Source of the DNA: JACNJF01 sp050288105
GTDB lineage: Bacteria; Pseudomonadota; Gammaproteobacteria; GCA-001735895
Assembly: GCA_050288105.1 (NCBI GenBank)
Contig: JBNKDE010000012.1
Location: forward strand, 124,001-188,000
Direction: 5' to 3'
DNA length: 64,000 bases
In this document: positions 55,388 through 64,000 of the stretch, one piece after another
How the letters are laid out: every line of letters begins with the position of its first letter
Numbering within the stretch: the first letter of the stretch is position 1
Made by a program: the position numbers and the translations under genes
The notes under the pieces: generated by a model
Seen by the model: only the letters and a program-made list of their open reading frames with translations
Database searches by the model: none
Told to the model about the DNA's origin: nothing

Positions 55388-56446
55388 ATGAAAATATTTA
55401 TATCAATTTTAACCAGACTGACTTTCTGGATAGTGCCATTTATAGGACTGAATTTTTATCTTCAGAATTTTTACCACCTTTCATTGAGTAATCTTGTCAG
55501 CTGGAATATTAGTAACCTTGAACTCTCTGCGGTTAGCCTGGCAAAGTTGATTGCATTTGGCATCATATTTTTGCTGTTTTCATTCCAGATAAGCTGCCTG
55601 CTAAATGCATTCTATCTTTCTTTATTTGGCCGCAGGAAGTCCCTGGTATTTCTCGGTTATCTGGCGAAAGGAACAGCGATGGTTTATCGTCTTGAAGATA
55701 AACAGAAAAAGGTCTTTTCCCTGCACGATCCGGATTATGAATTTAATTACAGCTTTAATGATGTTAATCGTATTCGAGAATATATTAAACCGCCTCTTTT
55801 TGACGAAAGTATCGAGATGACGAAATTAAATCTCCAGTCTTATGCCATACTCGCGCGCCTTATGTTAGCCATTTTTTTCCTGCTGCCAGCCATGGCTTTG
55901 ACGCATGCTCTGGTTTTACCGATATATAAATCCTTGCCCGCGGTAGATTTAAAGCTTCCAGAAAATTTACTCGCCAGTTTTGATCAGGTACTTAACTTAC
56001 TACATTTAAACATAGTATCTCTGGCATTATTATTCTTGCTGAGTTTGTTTCTGGCTATTTATTTTTCCAGCAAGCAGAAAGAGGCTGATCAGGGCAAACA
56101 GGTTGAAGCGTTACCAGAATACATTGTTCCAGGTGAAAAAATTCTGGGTAAGCCACTTATTGTGAGTAAGGTAACGATTTCACGCTACGATGAGGCTTTG
56201 CAAAAAGATGTCGCCGTTGATACCGGATTCAGAAGAGTCGCTTTTGAATTCACCAGGGAGTTTAACCCGCCTGTCTATGTCACCTTAAAATTAGATACTC
56301 AAAAACACCCTGATGTTGAGTCACAGATAAAAGCAACCATTAAGTCCGGCCACAGCATGGAGCTAAACCTGACAACCAAATTACGTATCAAAGTCTTAGA
56401 AGGTGAGGACGATACTGAATTCGAGCTTGCTAAAGAAAAGGGTTGA
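55388..56446 (+). CDS. Four-helix membrane protein of the accessory locus, inverted paralogue of the gene at 56498
   Basis: 352 aa. ATG 55388 is chosen because from there it aligns residue by residue with the minus-strand paralogue (FWIVPFIGLNFYL versus IWLLPFAGLNFYL); the ATG at 55364 would add eight residues. It has about four membrane segments (about 10-25, 55-80, 155-180, 210-230) with a conserved loop (FLGY, EFNYSF(N/D)DVNR). A C-terminal cytoplasmic or periplasmic beta domain (about 240-352) contains DTGFR.V.FEF, FNPPVYV.LK and SMEL.L..KLR(I/L)K. Family unknown. It converges on its paralogue with 51 bp between the stops. The 265 bp upstream are AT-rich and appear non-coding. Confidence 0.75.
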   Translation: MKIFISILTRLTFWIVPFIGLNFYLQNFYHLSLSNLVSWNISNLELSAVSLAKLIAFGIIFLLFSFQISCLLNAFYLSLFGRRKSLVFLGYLAKGTAMVYRLEDKQKKVFSLHDPDYEFNYSFNDVNRIREYIKPPLFDESIEMTKLNLQSYAILARLMLAIFFLLPAMALTHALVLPIYKSLPAVDLKLPENLLASFDQVLNLLHLNIVSLALLFLLSLFLAIYFSSKQKEADQGKQVEALPEYIVPGEKILGKPLIVSKVTISRYDEALQKDVAVDTGFRRVAFEFTREFNPPVYVTLKLDTQKHPDVESQIKATIKSGHSMELNLTTKLRIKVLEGEDDTEFELAKEKG

Positions 56447-56497
56447 GTTGGATAAATAATGACCTGGGGGCAGCTGTTAGACCCTAATCAATCCTCA

Positions 56498-57568
56498 TTA
56501 CTCAGAGTGGCTAACCTGTATTCCATTTTTTGGCTTTTTCTCCTCATCGTCTTCTTGAATCAGCTTTAATCTCAGCTTACCCGTTAATTCCATTTCCATA
56601 GAAACAGCAGATTTAATATTTGCTTTAATCTGATCAGAAAGATTCGGATAAATATTATTATCGAATTTTAAAGCGACATAGACAGGAGGATTGAAGTGAT
56701 CTCCAAATTCAAAGGTAACGCAACGGAAACCCGTATCAAATGTGACCTGTCTATTTTTAAATCGATCGTATTGTTTGTCGTATATGGCTTCGATATGTAA
56801 AGGTTTACCAGCTACAATTTTTCCTGCAACAATATTTTTTGGTAACGGTTTAATGATTTTCCCGGCTTCATCATTTTGATTTTTTTTAGAAAAAAACATC
56901 GCTAGAAATACACTGCCAAAAAATAATGCGGTAGACGAATGTCTATCTAAATATAAAATAGACATGACCTGATCAAAACTCTCCATTGGGTCTCTGGTTA
57001 GAACCAGCCATGAATTTGCGACAGGAGTATAAGCAGGTAACGCGATAGCATGTATCGCAGCTAATGCAGGCAAAAATAAAAAAACCGAAAACATGATTCG
57101 ACTTAAGATTGAATATAGGTGTAAATGTTTTCTTTTTATGCCGGTAGTATTTCTAGCAAAAGGCATTCTTATAAATGACTGCAAGCGATTGACATCATCG
57201 AAACTATAATTGAATTCTCTGTCATAATCATAACCGGAAAACACTGTGTGATTGCTATCATCCATCGAATAGTACATAGCCATATTTTTTGACGAGTAAC
57301 CTAAAAATACCAGCTTCTGCCTCTGTCCTAAAATGCCTAAAAAAAATGTATTGATAAGGCTGGTTACAGGTAATGAAAATAACAGGAATAATATGGTGAA
57401 TGCGATCACTCTGGCATAGGCATCATCGGTAGTGGAAAAGCTATTTATCCACCATGACGCAAGATCTGATAACGTCAGGTTATAGATATCATTCAGGTAA
57501 AAATTCAACCCTGCAAAGGGTAGTAACCATATAATGATTTCCTTAATGTAGGGTAAAAGCGTTCTCAC
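56498..57568 (-). CDS. Four-helix membrane protein, paralogue of the gene at 55388
   Basis: 356 aa starting with GTG at 57568, whose first bases overlap the TGA of the small ORF before it (GTGA, 4-bp overlap), a sign of translational coupling. Same architecture as its convergent paralogue: paired N-terminal helices, FLGYSSKNMAMYYSMDD loop, EFNYSFDDVNRL, two further helices, then the C-terminal beta domain with DTGFRCVTFEF and FNPPVYVALKF. It is the last gene of the minus-strand accessory operon. In an effector/immunity reading these would be candidate membrane immunity proteins, but that is inference. Confidence 0.75.
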   Translation of the reverse strand: MRTLLPYIKEIIIWLLPFAGLNFYLNDIYNLTLSDLASWWINSFSTTDDAYARVIAFTILFLLFSLPVTSLINTFFLGILGQRQKLVFLGYSSKNMAMYYSMDDSNHTVFSGYDYDREFNYSFDDVNRLQSFIRMPFARNTTGIKRKHLHLYSILSRIMFSVFLFLPALAAIHAIALPAYTPVANSWLVLTRDPMESFDQVMSILYLDRHSSTALFFGSVFLAMFFSKKNQNDEAGKIIKPLPKNIVAGKIVAGKPLHIEAIYDKQYDRFKNRQVTFDTGFRCVTFEFGDHFNPPVYVALKFDNNIYPNLSDQIKANIKSAVSMEMELTGKLRLKLIQEDDEEKKPKNGIQVSHSE

Positions 57569-57759
57569 AGATTATACTTTTTAAAAACATAGTTTCCGCC
57601 ACCGACAGGCTTAATTCGAGAACGAATGGATTTAACGATGATCACAACGTATTTTCCTCGATAGCAGAAAAGGCCTTTCTGATCAGGCAAGCCAGAATTT
57701 GTTGGGTCATATTTCTGTTCAATGATGAAATTTACTATTTCTCCGCCTACTTTTTCCAG
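57565..57759 (-). CDS. Small ORF (about 64 codons) coupled to the membrane protein; possibly a gene remnant
   Basis: A frame reading LEKVGGEIVNF, then YDPTNSGLPDQKGLFCYRG, then KPVGGGNYVFKKYNL and ending in a TGA that overlaps the GTG start of the next gene. The composition looks protein-coding, and the overlap argues for real translation up to this stop. There is no ATG: the first codon after an in-frame stop is CTG at 57759, with TTG and GTG codons further in. It is therefore either a small gene with an unusual start or the 3' remnant of a longer gene whose 5' part is lost or frameshifted. No family recognised. Confidence 0.4.
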   Translation of the reverse strand: MEKVGGEIVNFIIEQKYDPTNSGLPDQKGLFCYRGKYVVIIVKSIRSRIKPVGGGNYVFKKYNL

Positions 57760-57856
57760 TCACCACTTTTTGAACACTAGAAAATTGTAATAGTCGCAAA
57801 AACGGCGGCGATGAATAATTGCCAAGCCTACATTTTTAATTTGAGAATTTATCTGG

Positions 57857-58918
57857 CTATCTGATTTGAATCCAGTTATTTTGTTTATTTAAAAACCATA
57901 GAAATTGGGGTTGATAAAACAGTTCGGTTTCATGGTTAACAAAAAGGATAGGTTGAATATCACCTCCATCCATGATTCTAGCTAACATTCCATTGGCGAG
58001 AATTTCAAGTTTGGCACCATCTAAAGCCAGTTCCTCATATAGTTTTATAGTTGGATGATTAATATATTTCTCTAAGGAAAGATTTTCAAATCCCGCTTCT
58101 TCATTGTCTAAATGAAAAGCGATTGCTCTTTCTCGAGAATTGTATCTTACAATAGACTTTACTGCTTCAAGATCATGTCTTGCAAATGCTTGATGTAATT
58201 TTTCATATGCTTGAAGAAGTGATTCATAGGTGCTTTTATTATCACTAATATCAAGTCCGTCTTGCCATGCCCACCTGGGGAAGGTTGTTTTGATATTCTT
58301 AATTCCCCAGGTTGTCACAACTTGCTTTTTAAAAATTCCATAATCTGGATAATCTAAAATTTGTGCATCTTTACTAATGACTAAGGGGGTATGATTTTCA
58401 TCTGAAACTGAACCTATAAACTTAGCAACAGGGGTACTAGGATCTTCTATATATGCAACTTCTGGTTTAATTAAAACTTGATCAATTAATTTACGATTTT
58501 CAGAAGATTCACCATCTTCCCTAACATATAGACCAACTTTTACTTCAGTGTCACTTACGTATGATTCGGTTTGCTCACCTTCATCATCAAAAAGAGGGTG
58601 AGCTATGACTTTTATTTCATTATCTCCATTTAGAATATATTGATTCACTGGTACTTCAAGTGTCATAAAACCGGCATTATCGATATTGAAAACAGGGATA
58701 TCATTCAAGCGAATATTCAGCCCCATTTGTTGGGCTTCAAACTCTACAGTAAACCAGGCTTTTTTATAGCTGGTAAAGTCATTACCAGAACCTGTGGCGG
58801 TATTCATGTAAATTACTTCAATAAAAATAAAAAATGATACGAAAAGTGGGATTGCCCCCGGATTTTTTCTGAGTGTATTTGCAATTAATAGCCTTATTCC
58901 ATTTTGCCCAGTAACCAT
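57857..58918 (-). CDS. Tandem paralogue 2 of the accessory locus, unknown function
   Basis: 353 aa from ATG 58918, or 316 aa from the internal ATG at 58807 (MNTATGSGNDF). It matches its upstream neighbour along the whole length from that methionine: YKKAWFTVEFEAQQMGL, NDIPVFNIDN, FMTLEVPVNQ, FPRWAWQDG, SRERAIAFHL, INHPTIKLYEEL and a C-terminal W(I)QIR. An N-terminal beta-sandwich (about 40-150) and a C-terminal alpha/beta part are likely. The segment before the internal Met is hydrophobic (IPLFVSFFIFIEV), so export or anchoring is possible. It is probably a duplicated immunity- or chaperone-like gene, a guess from context. Confidence 0.7.
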   Translation of the reverse strand: MVTGQNGIRLLIANTLRKNPGAIPLFVSFFIFIEVIYMNTATGSGNDFTSYKKAWFTVEFEAQQMGLNIRLNDIPVFNIDNAGFMTLEVPVNQYILNGDNEIKVIAHPLFDDEGEQTESYVSDTEVKVGLYVREDGESSENRKLIDQVLIKPEVAYIEDPSTPVAKFIGSVSDENHTPLVISKDAQILDYPDYGIFKKQVVTTWGIKNIKTTFPRWAWQDGLDISDNKSTYESLLQAYEKLHQAFARHDLEAVKSIVRYNSRERAIAFHLDNEEAGFENLSLEKYINHPTIKLYEELALDGAKLEILANGMLARIMDGGDIQPILFVNHETELFYQPQFLWFLNKQNNWIQIR

Positions 58919-58948
58919 ATCATTTTTATGGAATAACTTTTCAAAAAA

Positions 58949-59956
58949 TTACCGTATTTGAATCCATTCATTTCTACTATTCTTGTACCAGATGAATTGT
59001 GGTAAATAGGGTTGATCGGTTTCCTCATCTATAAATGCAATTGGTTGTGTATGAGCTCCGCTCATTATTCTAGCAAGCTTATTATTTCCAAAAATATCTA
59101 GCTTTGTATATTCTACAAAAAGCTCACCATGCAACTTAATTGTCGGGTGATCTACAAGTCTTTCCAGAGATAAGTTATCAAATCCTGCCTCGGCATCTTT
59201 TAAATGAAAAGCTATTGCTCTCTCAGAAGAATGAGTATGTAAGATATCTTTAATTTTGTGTAAGTCTTTTACCTGAAATGCATCATATAGAACTTTATAC
59301 GCGGCAAGTAGAGATTTATATGTGGCTTCATCGTCAACTATTTCTTTACCATCCTGCCAGGCCCAGCGAGGAAAGTTTGTAGAAACATTTTTTACATCCC
59401 ACGTTGTTACCACCTGTTTTTTAAAATTTCCATAACCAGGATAATCCAGGACATGAGCATCCCTGGTAACTTTCGGCTCTGTATTAGTATTACCTTCTTC
59501 CGCTCCGGAAAAGCGGGCAATAGCTTCATGTGTTGACGCTATATAGGCAAGATCAGGTCGGATTATTACTTTATCTATCAGTTTCCGATTCTCTGAAGGC
59601 TCCCCATCCTCTCTAATATAAAGCCCAACCTCAACTTTTGTACCTGCTACGAAATCATCCATCTGCTCATCATGTTCATCGAATAATGGGTGAGCTATAA
59701 CCTTAATCTCATTATCTCCATTAATAATAAACTGATTAATGGGGACTTCTAATGTCATAAAACCGGTATTATCAATGTTAAATACAGGGATATCATTTAC
59801 TCGAATATCCAACCCCATTTGCTGGGCTTCGAATTCAATGGTAAACCAGGCTTTTTTATAATTGGTAAAATCATTGCCAGAACCTGTGGCAGTATTCATG
59901 TAAGTTACTCCTGATAAAATACAAAGTATTATAAGAATTGAGATTGATTTTTTCAT
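58949..59956 (-). CDS. Tandem paralogue 1 of the accessory locus, unknown function
   Basis: 335 aa from ATG 59956, which gives a signal-peptide-like N-terminus (MKKSISILIILCILSGV). An internal ATG at 59899 (MNTATGSGNDF) has a far better Shine-Dalgarno (AGGAG, eight bases upstream) and marks where strong identity with the neighbouring copy begins, so the location, exported or cytosolic, depends on the start. The shared blocks (FEAQQMGL, NDIPVFNIDN, GFMTLEVP, PRWAWQDG, ERAIAFHL) are near identical, indicating a recent tandem duplication. It lies 28 bp behind the 715-aa gene. Confidence 0.7.
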   Translation of the reverse strand: MKKSISILIILCILSGVTYMNTATGSGNDFTNYKKAWFTIEFEAQQMGLDIRVNDIPVFNIDNTGFMTLEVPINQFIINGDNEIKVIAHPLFDEHDEQMDDFVAGTKVEVGLYIREDGEPSENRKLIDKVIIRPDLAYIASTHEAIARFSGAEEGNTNTEPKVTRDAHVLDYPGYGNFKKQVVTTWDVKNVSTNFPRWAWQDGKEIVDDEATYKSLLAAYKVLYDAFQVKDLHKIKDILHTHSSERAIAFHLKDAEAGFDNLSLERLVDHPTIKLHGELFVEYTKLDIFGNNKLARIMSGAHTQPIAFIDEETDQPYLPQFIWYKNSRNEWIQIR

Positions 59957-59984
59957 GGTTTAATAATTTCAGGCTAATTCAGTA

Positions 59985-62132
59985 TCAGCTGTTTTTTAAG
60001 ATATAATCTTTAGCAAACTCTTTTTGACCAGGCTCAATCCAGGTCCATTTATTATTAAACTCTTTTCTACCTTTAGCCGTATCCTCTTGTTCTACTTTAG
60101 CCCCTCCAAGTGAACCAAATTTTTTCTTCTTGCCAGGTGCTTCTACAGCGCCTTGAATATAAGCCTTAATCTCAAAAACAAGTCCATGGAAGTGAAGAAT
60201 ACTACTCCGATAGATACCTTTAGAATCTGCCCCCATTAACATCTCATAAGCGAACCCGGATTGTAACTTCGCCATCACGCCCAGTTCAGCAGAGAACACC
60301 AGAATATGGCCTTTTCCCTTGAGTTCACCCTTACACTGAAAGGGCACATCAAAGCGTAGTGATCGTAGCTCTGTTTTCTCGTCGTGTACAAAGGTTTGAT
60401 CGGTAAATTTTAAATCAAATTCAACTTTTCCTTCTATGGAAAGAATAATGCTGGCTTCTAGTTGTACCCCAACGCTACCATCTGGATTTGCGTATTTATC
60501 CTTTAACTCACTTAGTAAGGGTAAAAATAATGCTCCCCAACCACTCTGCCTCAATAACATGGGTAAAATGTCGACCGAGGCTTTTATGCCGATTAGGGGG
60601 GCCGCCTTGATATTATAATCCCATTTAACGTCGACATCAGGACTACCTTTTTTCTCTGCGATTGAGCTAGTACCCGAAAACGCTAATTTAGGCAGGTCTA
60701 GTGCAACAGCATGATTATCACCATCCTGAAACTTCCCAAATACCTTAGAAAGTAATGCATTCTGGTCCTCAATTTCATACTTGATAACGTCGAACTTATT
60801 TTTCAACTCAGCGGCAAACTCAAGCGTATTCCCTCCATGTGTACAATTTGCGTGACCTTCAACCGAAAATTCATCCTGACTGATTTTTTCCTCAATAACA
60901 TTGTTGGCTGCTTTCTTTTTATCTCCCGGCGATGAATCTTCCACCTCAATCTTGCCAAAACCAATATCCAGGCCGATATCCCATTTGATATCAGGATAGA
61001 CATCAACACGAATGCTTTTTGCCTTTCCGTCAAACTTTGACATATCACAAAAATCAGGCGGCATAACTTTGTAGCTAATGGGTTTTATAGAGGGCAGCCA
61101 GAGATATTTGTAAAACTCGGTAGTGAGGTTTAACTCCTGCCCCGGTGAGTAAAACTTGATGACATCACCAAAGTTTTCACTTAGCAGGCGTACGCTGTCA
61201 CTGGTAATAGTGTAGGGCGCTCGTGTATGAGAGTCACATTTATCATTGACTGTAATTTTGGCTGTCAGTAGTTCCTGATCCTTTGTCTCGGATTTAGCTG
61301 ATGCGGAGGTAACGGCCAGGTATTTTACTTCGGCATTGCCAGTTTTGGGGTCGATGGCAGTTGTAGGATCCAGGGTAACTGAGCGGCCATGCTTACAACT
61401 CAATTCCATTTTATTCAAAACACATAGATGTTCGACCTCTGCAGCCACGACTGCTGGAGGCGTTGCAGCAGGACCAAGCCCCGCAACCTTATTTAGAATC
61501 TCGACTATTTCCAGTTTTTTATCAGGTACTGGTGGAGCTGCTTTTTTATCAACAACAACGATTACCTCTCCTGAAGTAAGGCTCTCAGCAACGATATCCA
61601 GAGCCTTTGGTGCTGGAAGCTCGCCTTTGCTTGAGCTACCTGATAGATCGAACTCCTGGATGATAGATTGTATGCCTTCATCGTCAGCTGAAAGCTTGTT
61701 CAAATAGGCTTCAGCTTGTTTTTTGCTGGGAAAAGATAAATATTCGCGTGGGCTACTGGTTAATATTGCACTTACATGAGTAAAGATGTGTTGATTGTTT
61801 TCATTATCACTTAACACCTTCTTTTTGGGGTGGCCACTCTTGAAGTAGGATTGATCGACCTTGTATACCTGCACTATATCGCGGATAAAAAGCCATGCAA
61901 CTTTGTCAATAAGCTGGCGCTGATTAGACGGCATGGTACCTACCTGAGAAACGCTGGCTAGCATCTTTCTCCAGAAACCGGGAGTGACAGAGAGCCTCTG
62001 AATAAACCGTGAAGCCTGCATTTCACTATAGAATTTTTTTGCCTTGAGTACTCTAGGGGCAGGCTCATCTCGAAGTGTCAAGATTCTGAATTGTTGACCG
62101 AAATGGTCGGTTACTGTCTGAGTATTAATCAT
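59985..62132 (-). CDS. 715-aa effector-like protein of unknown function
   Basis: No signal peptide. It has a helical N-terminal region (about 1-190), a Lys/Pro/Val-rich linker, and a middle region with a cysteine motif LSCKHGRSVTL followed by a beta-rich VKYLAVTSASA and CDSHTRAPYTI. A long, mostly beta C-terminal half (about 330-715) includes QLEASIILSIEGKVEFDL and a final W-containing WTWIEPGQKEF. The C-x-HGR/C-x-H pattern reminds me of proteins encoded beside type VI secretion VgrG/PAAR genes, but I cannot name a family. It is the first gene of the minus-strand accessory operon; AGGGA precedes the ATG. Enzymatic residues are not identified. Confidence 0.6.
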   Translation of the reverse strand: MINTQTVTDHFGQQFRILTLRDEPAPRVLKAKKFYSEMQASRFIQRLSVTPGFWRKMLASVSQVGTMPSNQRQLIDKVAWLFIRDIVQVYKVDQSYFKSGHPKKKVLSDNENNQHIFTHVSAILTSSPREYLSFPSKKQAEAYLNKLSADDEGIQSIIQEFDLSGSSSKGELPAPKALDIVAESLTSGEVIVVVDKKAAPPVPDKKLEIVEILNKVAGLGPAATPPAVVAAEVEHLCVLNKMELSCKHGRSVTLDPTTAIDPKTGNAEVKYLAVTSASAKSETKDQELLTAKITVNDKCDSHTRAPYTITSDSVRLLSENFGDVIKFYSPGQELNLTTEFYKYLWLPSIKPISYKVMPPDFCDMSKFDGKAKSIRVDVYPDIKWDIGLDIGFGKIEVEDSSPGDKKKAANNVIEEKISQDEFSVEGHANCTHGGNTLEFAAELKNKFDVIKYEIEDQNALLSKVFGKFQDGDNHAVALDLPKLAFSGTSSIAEKKGSPDVDVKWDYNIKAAPLIGIKASVDILPMLLRQSGWGALFLPLLSELKDKYANPDGSVGVQLEASIILSIEGKVEFDLKFTDQTFVHDEKTELRSLRFDVPFQCKGELKGKGHILVFSAELGVMAKLQSGFAYEMLMGADSKGIYRSSILHFHGLVFEIKAYIQGAVEAPGKKKKFGSLGGAKVEQEDTAKGRKEFNNKWTWIEPGQKEFAKDYILKNS

Positions 62133-62908
62133 TACGTCCCTGTAAAAAGCGGATTAAACAGAAATTCTGTATATATTTAGAGGCTTTCTTACCTCTCAGC
62201 CTTATATAGACGATACAGATAGCGCTATGTCTGAACGGCGATATTATAAAGTGCGTTGATATAATTGAAAGTGCAATATTTTAATTTCCGGATTTGCCAG
62301 GGTCCTTGGTCGAGTAGTTGTTGGATAGTTTGAATATACCCAGTCCTTATTGCTGCATTGCTGCGGGAGAGGTGTGGAAAAGAGAAGCTCGATATCTGGG
62401 CTTATGGTTTGATGATAAATTATGTGCACTTGATACCAAAACCAAAAAAGGCATCAAAATTAAGCAACGAAATCGTTAAAACTCATAAATTCCATCAGTC
62501 TTACTGAACAGGGATTTGAAGAAGACAAAACGGGGCCGAAGGGAGAAAGGAATTAAGTAATGTATCCTCAAAGCTAACCGAGTTCCAGAGTTTAAATAGC
62601 TGCTGGAAGCGATGTCTCGTAAACCGGAAAATATCTAGCATCTTCTTTTGAATCGAAAGCACAATATTTGGTAGGTTGGTTGGCGGTTACCTTTGTGTTA
62701 TTCTGCTTTCTACTAATTTTGACCTAGGTGTTTAAATCAATGGATAGAGACGACATCGGATCCCCATACCCCTATCCCGCAAACCTCAGGCACCGTGGTA
62801 CAAATGGAAGATTGGCGATGTCTTTTAAAGTCTCAAAGAGAATGGAGTCATCAAGCACAGCATGAATCGAGAGCTGTGCTGTATTCAAAATAAACGACGA
62901 GATGTCTA
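62133..62908. other. Gene-poor stretch between the accessory operon and the terminal lipoprotein
   Basis: About 775 bp with no convincing gene. One frame on the plus strand, 62318-62479, reads as a 53-codon peptide from TTG (including WKREARYLGLWFDDKL and a Lys-rich end), but it lacks a ribosome binding site and a recognisable family. No exact island motif (TCGAAC-N17-CCAC) was found before the lipoprotein gene. Confidence 0.45.
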
Positions 62909-64000
62909 ATGCATACCCACCCTCAAATGATCCGCCTGCTTGCGGTATTCTGGATTTTGGTCACTGTAACTCTGACGGCATGCGGTGGAGGTGGCGGTAA
63001 TTCTCCAGCCAACTATACCATTAGCGGTACAGTCAACGGTCTTGCCGGTACTGGTCTGGTTTTGCAGATTAACGGCGCCGACAATCTCAGTATAAGTGCT
63101 GACGGCAACTTCAGTTTTCCTACACAGATCTCCGATGGTTCCAGTTATGCAGTTACTGTACTTACCCAGCCATCAACGCCTTCCCAGCTATGCACTATAA
63201 CTAACGGTAACGGTGGAGTGGCTGGAGCAGATATTTCGAACGTCACGATCAATTGTCTCACAACCTATACGGTGGGTGGTACAGTAAGTGGTCTAGCGGG
63301 AAGTGGATTGGCGCTGCAAAATAATGGTGGTGATGATATTAGCATAAGTGCTGACGGAGGCTTCAGGTTCCCTACGCAAATCGTCGATGGTTCGAGTTAT
63401 GCAGTTACTGTACTTACTCAGCCGTCAACACCCCCCCAGCGTTGCGTAATAACTAACGGTAACGGTCCAGTGCTAGGAACAGATGTTTTAAATGTCAATA
63501 TCAGCTGCGAAACACTCTATACCGTAAGTGGCACAGTAAGTGGTCTAGCTGGCAGCGGATTGGTTCTGCAGAATAATGCAGGTGATAATCTTGAGATAAG
63601 TGCTGATGGAAGTTTTAGCTTTGCCACGCCACTACTCGATACCGAACTTTATTTAGTCAGTGTGCTCGATCAGCCAGTCATCCCTTCGCAGAACTGCACC
63701 GTAAGCAATTCTAGTGGCGTTGTTGCGGGTTCTAATGTTATTGATATTGGAATAGTTTGCGTCGTCAATACCTATGTCGTTAGTGGAACTGTTTCCGGAT
63801 TAGTTGGTGGCGGGCTCGTATTGCAGAACAACGGTGGTGATAATCTGGCAATAAGCACTGATGGTGGGTTTAGTTTCACTGCAGCCGTTGCAAGTGGGGC
63901 CACCTATTCTGTCGAAGTGTTATCCGAACCGACGAACCCTTGGCAGAGTTGTATAGTGAGCAATGGCAGTGATATTGTTGGCAATAGTGATATCACCGAT
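62909..64000 (+). CDS. Repeat-built lipoprotein (5' part, runs off the window)
   Basis: Starts at ATG 62909 and stays open for 364 codons to the window edge. Lipobox LTAC (C25), then a Gly stretch. From about residue 36 it consists of tandem modules of roughly 84-87 residues, each opening with (I/V)SGTV(S/N)GL.G.GLVLQ, then (L/I)(S/E)ISADG.F.F, Y.V.V(L)..QP..P.Q.C and a closing Cys, so two cysteines per module. Three complete modules and most of a fourth are visible. The first two modules are also very similar at DNA level, so they arose recently and could recombine. Likely a long surface protein like the island lipoproteins, but with a different module family. Confidence 0.85.
   Translation, partial: MHTHPQMIRLLAVFWILVTVTLTACGGGGGNSPANYTISGTVNGLAGTGLVLQINGADNLSISADGNFSFPTQISDGSSYAVTVLTQPSTPSQLCTITNGNGGVAGADISNVTINCLTTYTVGGTVSGLAGSGLALQNNGGDDISISADGGFRFPTQIVDGSSYAVTVLTQPSTPPQRCVITNGNGPVLGTDVLNVNISCETLYTVSGTVSGLAGSGLVLQNNAGDNLEISADGSFSFATPLLDTELYLVSVLDQPVIPSQNCTVSNSSGVVAGSNVIDIGIVCVVNTYVVSGTVSGLVGGGLVLQNNGGDNLAISTDGGFSFTAAVASGATYSVEVLSEPTNPWQSCIVSNGSDIVGNSDITD

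Noticed and set aside
62318..62479. A 53-codon plus-strand frame with WKREARYLGLWFDDKL
   Set aside because: TTG start without a ribosome binding site and no known relative; kept only as a note in the intergenic entry.
62909..64000. Regularly spaced DNA repeats that could suggest a CRISPR array
   Set aside because: Repeats are about 250 bp, in frame, and encode a lipoprotein with tandem modules.

Overview
The window looks like the chromosome of a free-living Gram-negative bacterium, most likely a gammaproteobacterium. This rests on inference from gene content: sucA-sucB, fused RlmKL, SelU/MnmH, SixA, PepN, RecJ, a DUF2339/DUF3999 pair, many outer-membrane-type lipoproteins and a beta-barrel protein. 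No rRNA, tRNA, CRISPR array or intact transposase was seen.

Bases 1-19,700 are mostly housekeeping. They hold the 3' two thirds of sucA, then sucB and its terminator; a DUF1631-type protein on the minus strand; a large MscS-type channel; a 1269-aa FAD/Fe-S dehydrogenase fusion; a GxxExxY gene set between CACAGAG-type repeats; rlmKL, selU and sixA in a tight run; a TVP38/DedA-type membrane domain fused to a flavin disulfide reductase; a CBS protein; and a secreted dienelactone-hydrolase-like protein.

Bases 19,875-43,400 form the most interesting block, a surface-protein island. On the minus strand lies a four-gene operon: ECF sigma factor, membrane anti-sigma factor, outer-membrane beta-barrel protein and secreted subtilisin-like protease. 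Divergent from it on the plus strand is a series of large exported proteins, mostly lipoproteins. They carry RCC1-like repeats, a recurring module with four cysteines resembling InlB/bacterial repeats, a PKD domain plus beta-helix, and two paralogous small proteins. A Tat-type FecR-domain protein closes the series. Reading the upstream regions by eye gives a bipartite site, TCGAAC-N17-CCAC(C/T) with one TCAC variant, at identical spacing upstream of five plus-strand genes or transcription units and of the sigma gene itself. I propose it is the promoter of this sigma factor, so that the island is one autoregulated regulon. The anti-sigma factor ends in a periplasmic domain that resembles the propeptide-like domain of the subtilase in the same operon. 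This suggests that protease or propeptide recognition feeds back on sigma activity.

Bases 43,470-55,120 return to ordinary genes: a c'-type cytochrome, a coiled-coil membrane protein, pepN, an RpfE-like protein, a MITE-like element, DUF2339, DUF3999 and recJ.

Bases 55,120-62,130 are visibly AT-richer and hold a second accessory locus. A minus-strand set of a 715-aa effector-like protein, two tandem paralogues, a tiny coupled ORF and a membrane protein faces an inverted convergent paralogue of that membrane protein. It resembles a secretion-effector/immunity locus, but no VgrG, Hcp or PAAR gene is visible. The window ends inside another repeat-built lipoprotein gene that starts at 62,909.
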